Notes under the pieces: generated by a model
The model's input: only the letters and a program-made list of their open reading frames with translations
Databases searched by the model: none
Told to the model about the DNA's origin: nothing
Origin: an uncultured Fidelibacterota bacterium
GTDB lineage: Bacteria; Marinisomatota; Marinisomatia; Marinisomatales; TCS55
Assembly (NCBI GenBank): GCA_913046805.1
Contig: CAJWTA010000037.1
Span: 1-9,942 of the forward strand
Direction of reading: 5' to 3'
DNA: 9,942 bases
Shown here: in pieces, positions 1 to 5,855 of the stretch
How positions within the stretch are numbered: the stretch's first letter is position 1
Layout of the letters: every line of letters starts with the position of its first letter
Translations under genes and position numbers: made by a program

Positions 1-36
1 AAAATAGTCAACAAGAAATTCACACTTCTAAAATGA
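1..36 (+). CDS. 3' end of an unidentified upstream gene (partial)
   Basis: The first frame is open from base 1 and ends at TGA 34-36, giving the tail KIVNKKFTLLK. The stop overlaps the ATG at 33 in an ATGA arrangement, the same tight junction seen at other gene borders in this window. That makes a real upstream gene of the same operon plausible. With only 11 codons visible, no family can be assigned, and an open frame this short could be chance. Confidence 0.4.
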   Translation, partial: KIVNKKFTLLK

Positions 37-1313
37 AAATTAAATTTTTCTTTTTGAGTTTTTTTATATTTTCATCCTGTGCAAAACAAACTCAAAATCC
101 TCAATCTATTCACCAAATTCAAAATATAAGCGAAGATGAAAAAACAAGAATTAATCTTTCTCCTGTCAAATTAGGTCTAGATGTCCTTCTTGATGAAAAA
201 ATACAATTGATCAAAAATAAAAATATAGGATTGGTTACAAATAATTCGGGAAGAGATTTCAAAGGCATTTCTAATTATGAGCGTCTCATGAGAACAAAGG
301 ATGTCACACTAAAAGTTATTTTTTCGCCAGAGCATGGATTGTTTGGTGAAGCTGCTGCTGGAGAAAAAGTAAATTATGATGGGCAAATTAAAACTCTTCC
401 AAAGGTGATAAGCCTTTACGGTAAAAACCGAAAACCAACCGATACACAATTAGAAGGTTTGGATATTATTATCTACGATATTCAAGATGTAGGTGCACGT
501 TTTTACACTTACATCTCAACGCTTGGCCTTATAATGGAAAGTGCAGCAAAGTCCAATATTAAAGTATTGGTTCTTGACCGCCCAAACCCACTCACCGGAA
601 ATAAAATCGAAGGACCAACACTTGATTTGAAATACCAAACTTTTGTGGGATACTATCCCATACCAACGAGATATGGATTAACAGTAGGCGAGCTTGCGCT
701 AATGATAAATAACGAAAAATGGATAGAGTATCAACCAGAATTAGAGGTCGTTAAGATGAGGGGATGGACAAAAGATCTTTGGTATGATGAAACCAAACTG
801 CCATGGACAAAACCATCGCCAAATATACCTGACCTAAATACAGCCATCATTTATCCTGGAGTTTGTTTACTTGAGGCAACTAATGTTAGTGAAGGTAGGG
901 GAACCCAAAAACCCTTCAAAAAATTTGGAGCTCCTTGGATCAATAAGCAGGAAATTTCTCAAGAATTAAATAATCTCAACCTTCCAGGTGTGGTGTTTAA
1001 ACCCATAACATTCATACCTACTCCAATAAAAGGCATGTCCAACAACCCAAAATACAAAAATCAAGTATGTCATGGAGCTGAGATAATTTTAACGGATCGA
1101 GATAAGTTTTTGAGCGTAGCAACTGGAATGAATATCATAAAAATAATTAATGAAAAATATCCAAGTAAACTCAAAATTAAAGATTCTGGAATGAATAGAT
1201 TGTGGGGAAATGCAGAATTTTTAAATCAATTACAAACTAAAGATTTAAATCAATTTTCGATACCAATACAAAACTACAATCAAATAGCAAAAAAGTATTT
1301 CCTGTATGAATAA
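33..1313 (+). CDS. namZ: Exo-beta-N-acetylmuramidase-like lipoprotein (NamZ family, DUF1343/GH171)
   Basis: This protein probably removes MurNAc from the non-reducing ends of peptidoglycan strands or muropeptides in the periplasm, as characterised NamZ proteins do. Residues 1-16 form a lipoprotein signal (basic start, Phe-rich core, Cys16 after FSS). Family blocks then follow in order: GLVTNNSG (66-73), SPEHGLFGE (98-106), SLYG with RKPT (127-136), YDIQDVGARFYTY (148-160), LDRPNPL (181-187), PSPNIPD (261-267) and SEGRGT (286-291). Glu100 in SPEHG is the likely catalytic acid by analogy with the family. The length of 426 residues is normal for a member with a signal peptide. The ATG at 33 is chosen because it begins the signal peptide; there is no clear Shine-Dalgarno site. 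The last codons overlap the next gene by 8 bases. Ala282 sits where I recall Gly in the E-G-T-N block. The family call is secure; the exact substrate is inferred. Confidence 0.9.
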   Translation: MKIKFFFLSFFIFSSCAKQTQNPQSIHQIQNISEDEKTRINLSPVKLGLDVLLDEKIQLIKNKNIGLVTNNSGRDFKGISNYERLMRTKDVTLKVIFSPEHGLFGEAAAGEKVNYDGQIKTLPKVISLYGKNRKPTDTQLEGLDIIIYDIQDVGARFYTYISTLGLIMESAAKSNIKVLVLDRPNPLTGNKIEGPTLDLKYQTFVGYYPIPTRYGLTVGELALMINNEKWIEYQPELEVVKMRGWTKDLWYDETKLPWTKPSPNIPDLNTAIIYPGVCLLEATNVSEGRGTQKPFKKFGAPWINKQEISQELNNLNLPGVVFKPITFIPTPIKGMSNNPKYKNQVCHGAEIILTDRDKFLSVATGMNIIKIINEKYPSKLKIKDSGMNRLWGNAEFLNQLQTKDLNQFSIPIQNYNQIAKKYFLYE

Positions 1314-2706
1314 ACTATCAATGCTCATGCTTATGATTTTCTCTGCAGGATGTTTTACTCCAAAGCTTTATACGATCAATGGCAGACTGAATGAAAAAAG
1401 ATCCATCTCGAAAATTATAGATAAGTCAAACCTGAATACAAATATCGGTATAAAAGCTATATCTTTAAAAACCGGTAAAATTCTTTTTGATTTAAATAGC
1501 GGTTCATTGTTTAATCCTGCTAGTAATAACAAATTATATACAGCTATCGCGGCACTGGCAATACTTGATACGGGATATACGTTCAAAACCTCGGTCTTCC
1601 AGGAAGGAAATACAATTTATCTTGTTGGTGGCGGAGACCCTGATTTAAAAATTTCTACTCTTGACTCGCTTGCAAGCATAATTTCAAAAAAAATTCCATC
1701 TGCTAATGAGTTAATACTTGACGATACTATAACCGACTCGCTTGTGTATGGGCCGGGTTGGATGTGGGATGAGGGTGACGAATGGTATTCTGCTGAAATA
1801 AGCGCCCTATCAGTAAATGATAATTGCATTGATTTCATAATTAGCCCATCATCTACAGGCTCACTGATAAATGTTGAAATCTTTCCAGAATCAAATTTTT
1901 ATAATGTAAAAAACGAAGGGACAACTGTCAGCGACACATCTGAGTACGAGAAACTAAAAATTTCACGAGACTGGAAAAATAATAAAAACTCATTTCATAT
2001 CTATGGAACAATTTTAGATACAACTTCAATTGATACTTTGACTCGAAATATCAGTAATCCAACACTGTTTACAGGTAACCTTTTTAAAGAGTTATTATTA
2101 GAGAATGGTTTGCGTATCAATAAATCCAATAAAGGTTCTAACCCTAGCACTAGCAAACTTATTGCAACGCACCACTCAAAACCCCTTATAGCTTCCCTAA
2201 AAAATCTAATGGTTGAAAGTGATAACTTAACCGCTGAATTGTTAGTGAAAGTCATCGGTCATGAAACAACTAAAAAACAGGGTAACTGGCAAAATGGGCT
2301 TTTTGCAATGCGAACTTTTTTTAATGATGTTGTTGGAATAGATACCACAACATTCTCAATCAGCGATGGTTCAGGAGTTTCTCGGTACAACTACTCTAGC
2401 GCTAGTCACTTTACGGATTTATTATTGTGGGCATATGATAAGCCCGACATAAAAAACAGTTTGCTAAAGATTCTTTCAACAACAAATGAAGAGGCAACCC
2501 TCAAAGAAAGAAATCTACCTAAGGGGGTGTACGCAAAAACCGGTTCTTTATCTGGCGTAACTACGTTTTCTGGTTTTATACTAAATGACCCATCGAATCC
2601 TATTGCATTTTCTATATTAATGAATGGTTTTAAAGGATCATCTTCTGCCTTCAGAGCACTCCAAGATGAAATTGTAACTTACCTGTCAAAGGTCAATCAA
2701 CTTTGA
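1306..2706 (+). CDS. dacB: D-alanyl-D-alanine carboxypeptidase/endopeptidase, PBP4 type (peptidase S13)
   Basis: This is a low-molecular-weight class C penicillin-binding protein, which in characterised relatives cuts D-Ala-D-Ala ends and D-Ala-mDAP crosslinks of peptidoglycan in the periplasm. All three catalytic motifs are visible: S73-N-N-K76 within PASNNK, S305-D-N307, and K411-T-G413. Typical flanking blocks are VGGGDPDL (107-114), LSVNDN (168-173) and SDGSGVSR (353-360). The insert between the first two motifs fits the PBP4 family, and 466 residues is the usual length. The N-terminus has a short hydrophobic stretch ending in SAGC, so Cys16 may be lipidated; Ser at the -3 position makes this less certain than in neighbouring genes. 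The start ATG lies inside the end of the NamZ-like gene and the stop overlaps the next gene by 4 bases, suggesting one transcript with coupled translation. Its enzymatic role fits opening of crosslinked wall fragments for the other hydrolases. Confidence 0.9.
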   Translation: MNKLSMLMLMIFSAGCFTPKLYTINGRLNEKRSISKIIDKSNLNTNIGIKAISLKTGKILFDLNSGSLFNPASNNKLYTAIAALAILDTGYTFKTSVFQEGNTIYLVGGGDPDLKISTLDSLASIISKKIPSANELILDDTITDSLVYGPGWMWDEGDEWYSAEISALSVNDNCIDFIISPSSTGSLINVEIFPESNFYNVKNEGTTVSDTSEYEKLKISRDWKNNKNSFHIYGTILDTTSIDTLTRNISNPTLFTGNLFKELLLENGLRINKSNKGSNPSTSKLIATHHSKPLIASLKNLMVESDNLTAELLVKVIGHETTKKQGNWQNGLFAMRTFFNDVVGIDTTTFSISDGSGVSRYNYSSASHFTDLLLWAYDKPDIKNSLLKILSTTNEEATLKERNLPKGVYAKTGSLSGVTTFSGFILNDPSNPIAFSILMNGFKGSSSAFRALQDEIVTYLSKVNQL

Positions 2707-3605
2707 AAAAAATTATAATCTGCATACTGCTTCTTATTATGACATGTGATAAGAAGAATGCTAAAAACCCATATATTATCGTTCTAGGCACTACGCAAGA
2801 TGGTGGCGCTCCCCAAGCAGGATGTACAAAAAAATGCTGTATCAATAGGTGGAAGTCTTCTAAAAAGGAATTTTTTGTGACCTCTTTGGGAATTGTCGAT
2901 CCTAATTCAAAAGAGGCATGGATGATAGAGGCAACCCCAGATTTTGCTCAGCAATTTAAAGTAATTTCAGACAAGAATAAAATTAGGGGTATTTTTATTA
3001 CTCATGCACACATTGGTCATTACTCTGGTATAATGTATTTAGGAAGGGAGACGATGGGGTATAAAAATATGCCTTTATATGTAGGTCCAAAAATGTCAAA
3101 TTTTATTAAAACAAATGCTCCTTGGAGTCAGCTTGTTGAGCTGAAAAACGTTAAATTGTTTAAAATTAAGGATGGTGATACAGTCAAGCTTAATAATCGA
3201 CTGAAAATTAAGCCATTTACCGTTCCTCATCGCGACGAATTTTCAGAAACAAACGGCTATCAAATACTAGGTCCAAATAAATCCCTAATCTTTATACCTG
3301 ATATAGATAAATGGGAAAAATGGAATACGGATGTCTTAAAAAAAATTAAGCAAAATGATTATGCATTATTAGATGGAACTTTCTTTGATGAAAAAGAATT
3401 ACCTGGAAGAGATATGTCTGAAATTCCACATCCTTTTATTGTTGAGTCCACAGAGTTTTTCAAAAAAATAAAGGATGTTGTCAGTATAAGCTTCATTCAT
3501 TTCAATCATACGAATCCTCTTTTAAATGAAATCTCAGAATCAAGAAAAAAACTTAAGATAGAAGGATATGGTGCGGCTAGTTTATATCAACGATTTGATC
3601 TGTAA
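2703..3605 (+). CDS. PqqB-like metallo-beta-lactamase-fold lipoprotein, substrate unknown
   Basis: This is a metal-dependent hydrolase of the metallo-beta-lactamase superfamily, closest by motif to the PqqB branch. Visible features are a Cys cluster C41-x3-C45-C46 after GGAPQAG, the metal motif HAHIGH (101-106) with Gly105 where most members have Asp, H176 in VPHRDE, D200 in FIPDID, D224 in LLDGTFF, and the C-terminal HFNHTNP block (266-272), which recalls the H-x-N-x-TNP block of PqqB. Residues 1-15 look like a lipoprotein signal with Cys15, so it is probably envelope-anchored, unlike cytoplasmic PqqB. The TTG start at 2703 is chosen because it gives the signal peptide and a 4-base overlap with the preceding stop; no in-frame ATG occurs before codon 13. 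An AAAGG lies at 2688-2692. No other PQQ genes are present, so PQQ synthesis is unlikely. Placement suggests a wall- or sugar-derived ester, lactone or amide, but this is a guess. Confidence 0.75.
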   Translation: MKKIIICILLLIMTCDKKNAKNPYIIVLGTTQDGGAPQAGCTKKCCINRWKSSKKEFFVTSLGIVDPNSKEAWMIEATPDFAQQFKVISDKNKIRGIFITHAHIGHYSGIMYLGRETMGYKNMPLYVGPKMSNFIKTNAPWSQLVELKNVKLFKIKDGDTVKLNNRLKIKPFTVPHRDEFSETNGYQILGPNKSLIFIPDIDKWEKWNTDVLKKIKQNDYALLDGTFFDEKELPGRDMSEIPHPFIVESTEFFKKIKDVVSISFIHFNHTNPLLNEISESRKKLKIEGYGAASLYQRFDL

Positions 3606-4993
3606 ACGGAACGAATAAGGTAATCTGCTAACATTGTAGAAGTTGCGTTTGCAAGAACCGAAAACATTATAAAACTTGTCCAAGCAAATTGATTTTGCTT
3701 TAATATGAATACAATAATTATACTTGAAACTAAACCTGTGATCAAACTAGATGGATAAAAATTGTGATTGAGTTTGCTTAATAAGAATAAGCCAAGTAGG
3801 GCTCCATATGTAAATGAGGCGATTTGAAGACCGACAATTATTATAGCAGAGTCTCCCTCATCAAATATCAAGGCAATACCTATTAGGACAATTCCCCACA
3901 TCAAACTAATTAATCTAGAAAAAGCAACATCACTTCTACCTCCAAACCAATCGGTAACAGTGGATGAAGCGAGTGAATTAATCGACGAGCTTAAAGTCGA
4001 CATTGCTGCTGATAGCACTCCAGCTAACAAAATACCTCGAACTCCAACTGGCAAATAGTTAACCATGAAATAAGTGAATTCACGATCCCTTTGGATCTCC
4101 GAATCACCAACAATTAAAAATATTAAAGACCCTGCAAATAAAAATATAGCGAACTGCATCAATACAAAAAAGCCACTCGCTATCATTGATTTTCTTGCAG
4201 ACGATAAGTCTTTTGTGCTTAGGACTCTTTGAACCATCATATGATCTATACCGTGGGATGAAAAGGAGAGGAATACGCCTCCCAGAACTGCACTAAAAAA
4301 ATAATATGGATTACTAAATAAACTTCCTTCAAAATTAAATATTCTAATCTTATTTGATTCAGATAAATCTCTAATTATTTCATTCAAAGGCATGTCTATG
4401 TAATTCAAAGCTATATAAATTGAGATAATTCCACCAATGAGGTACAATACAAATTGAACACTGTCAATCCACACTACAGCTCGCAATCCACCAGACAAAG
4501 TATATATTAGTGTTACCGCTCCAATTATCAATACGGCTATTTCTATCGACCACCCTGTAATCACCTGAACAACTACTGCAGTTGCTAAAAATCTAACTCC
4601 ATCAGCTAATAAGCGAGTTACAAGAAAAATTGATGAAGCTAATTTTTGAAAAAGGAGACCATACTTTCTACCAACCACCTCATAAATTGACACGACTCCA
4701 GATTTAAAATATGCTGGCAAAAGAAAAATACTCACAAGTACCCTACCAATTATATATCCAAATCCTAATTGCAAAAAAAACCACTCACCTCTATATGCAA
4801 GCCCGGGAACACTAATGAATGTAAGAACTGAGGTTTCCGTTGCTACAATAGAAAGCATAGCAACAAACCACGGGAGGTCTTTTCCAGCTAAAAAGTAATC
4901 ACCTGATGATTTATTTTTTTTAACCTGCCATATTCCAAAAAAAGAAAAAGATGCCAGAAACAAGATGACAAGTAAAAGGTCTATCCAATGCAA
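3587..4993 (-). CDS. Sodium:solute symporter (SSS family), probable amino-sugar or muropeptide importer
   Basis: This is an inner-membrane sodium-coupled importer of the SSS family. The protein is very hydrophobic, with about 12-13 likely membrane segments over 468 residues. Family signatures include DYFLAGKDLPW (32-42), the first-core-helix stretch ATETSVLTFISVPG (51-64), GYIIGR (79-84), TLSGGLRAVVWIDSVQF (165-181), and the sodium-site helix around LSAAMSTLSSSINS (327-340). It is the last gene of the minus-strand block and follows the DUF1460 gene by 4 bases. The only start that keeps the first membrane helix is TTG at 4991-4993, preceded by an in-frame stop five codons upstream. From its neighbours I infer that it imports a product of peptidoglycan breakdown such as MurNAc, GlcNAc-MurNAc or a small muropeptide; sialic acid or another sugar cannot be excluded. 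Its 3' end overlaps the convergent PqqB-like gene by 19 bases. Confidence 0.88.
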   Translation of the reverse strand: MHWIDLLLVILFLASFSFFGIWQVKKNKSSGDYFLAGKDLPWFVAMLSIVATETSVLTFISVPGLAYRGEWFFLQLGFGYIIGRVLVSIFLLPAYFKSGVVSIYEVVGRKYGLLFQKLASSIFLVTRLLADGVRFLATAVVVQVITGWSIEIAVLIIGAVTLIYTLSGGLRAVVWIDSVQFVLYLIGGIISIYIALNYIDMPLNEIIRDLSESNKIRIFNFEGSLFSNPYYFFSAVLGGVFLSFSSHGIDHMMVQRVLSTKDLSSARKSMIASGFFVLMQFAIFLFAGSLIFLIVGDSEIQRDREFTYFMVNYLPVGVRGILLAGVLSAAMSTLSSSINSLASSTVTDWFGGRSDVAFSRLISLMWGIVLIGIALIFDEGDSAIIIVGLQIASFTYGALLGLFLLSKLNHNFYPSSLITGLVSSIIIVFILKQNQFAWTSFIMFSVLANATSTMLADYLIRSVYRSNR

Positions 4994-4997
4994 ACTA

Positions 4998-5855
4998 CTA
5001 CTCTTCTAATGGATGAAAAGTAAAAAACATAACACCATCGAATCGAGGACTCTCACCTGAAAAATAATAATCTAAAAAATTCATTCGAACTGTTTTATCA
5101 TACTCTTGAGATGCATGTATTATGTCTTGATTATCAATCACCATACCTTCATGCGCAATAGCAAGCCCCATTTTAAAATACGATTTTTTAATAAAAGCAA
5201 CTCCAACAATGTTTGGAAGCTTGCTAAGTAATTCATTTTTTATCAAATTATTTGGAATGTAGCCGATATTAACTTTTTTTGTCCAATCAAGATCTAAAAA
5301 CTCATCTCCATTTTCTTTTTGATTCAATATTAGTTCAACTCTTTCGATATTTTGTTCATCTATTAAAGAATCTGTAATGTTTTTTGTTGATGGATTATTA
5401 AGTACCCTATCCGATGTAAAATGCCACCTTTTTTTATAGCTTGGTATATTCATTCCATTTATATCTGCTTTGTAATGTATCCTTATCAAATTTGACTTAG
5501 CTTGATCCCAGTTTCGGCTTTGTATGCTTGCTAGGCTCGTAAGAATATGAACAGTGCAGTCCGATACATCCATTCTAAATATTGGATCTAGATCAGGTAG
5601 GATTTCTTCACCCAAACAAAAGATCTTGTAGGGTTTACCTACTTGCCATTTTGAAAACTGTGTTAATCTATCATTAAAGTCAGGAAATCGCTCGCTAAAC
5701 TCTTGAATGATGCCCGAAAACTCATTTTTATTTAATGTCCATGGTTTTGGAAGAGTCTCAAGCCATGCCTCGTTTCGTTGGCACCCAAAAAAGATGGATG
5801 TCAAAATAAAAAGGGAAGAACAAAAATTTCTCCTAAAAATTATTTTTGTAGCCAT
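4998..5855 (-). CDS. N-acetylmuramoyl-L-alanine amidase-like lipoprotein (DUF1460)
   Basis: This is a cysteine amidase of the DUF1460 family, related to the NlpC/P60 fold, expected to cut an amide bond in muropeptides in the periplasm. The catalytic Cys is probably C100 in the block FRMDVSDCT (93-101), following VGKPY (72-76), which matches the family's G-x-P-Y start. Probable partners are H235 in AHEG and H247 in IIHASQ, the family's H-x-G and H-A-S positions. RWHFTSD (143-149) is a further family-like block. Residues 1-25 make a lipoprotein signal: basic N-region with R8-R9, hydrophobic core, and Cys25 after FFG. Length 285 is typical. The ATG at 5855 lies 16 bases inside the end of the GH3 fusion gene, and no nearby in-frame ATG competes. 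The match is weaker than for the other genes (S-D-C-T-V rather than the D-C-T-T-F I recall). Which bond it cuts cannot be told from sequence. Confidence 0.75.
   Translation of the reverse strand: MATKIIFRRNFCSSLFILTSIFFGCQRNEAWLETLPKPWTLNKNEFSGIIQEFSERFPDFNDRLTQFSKWQVGKPYKIFCLGEEILPDLDPIFRMDVSDCTVHILTSLASIQSRNWDQAKSNLIRIHYKADINGMNIPSYKKRWHFTSDRVLNNPSTKNITDSLIDEQNIERVELILNQKENGDEFLDLDWTKKVNIGYIPNNLIKNELLSKLPNIVGVAFIKKSYFKMGLAIAHEGMVIDNQDIIHASQEYDKTVRMNFLDYYFSGESPRFDGVMFFTFHPLEE
5001..5007 (-). promoter_or_regulatory. Shine-Dalgarno-like site for the symporter's TTG start
   Basis: On the minus strand AGAAGAG lies 7 bases before the TTG at 4993. It sits inside the last codons of the DUF1460 gene. 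It is a weak purine-rich match, but its spacing supports the TTG as the true start, for which no upstream ATG alternative exists. Confidence 0.35.

Noticed and set aside
1368..2255. Three minus-strand open frames of 72-84 codons (1368-1586, 1617-1838, 2001-2255)
   Set aside because: They lie wholly inside the PBP4-like gene, whose catalytic motifs run right through these regions. Their translations show no recognisable domain.
3586..3599. Small inverted repeat ATCAA-CGAT-TTGAT at the convergent gene ends, considered as a terminator
   Set aside because: The stem is only 5 AT-rich base pairs with no T-run after it on either strand; it is too weak to call.
2703..3605. PQQ cofactor biosynthesis
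   Set aside because: Only a PqqB-like fold is present, with a lipoprotein signal; no PqqA, C, D or E is nearby.
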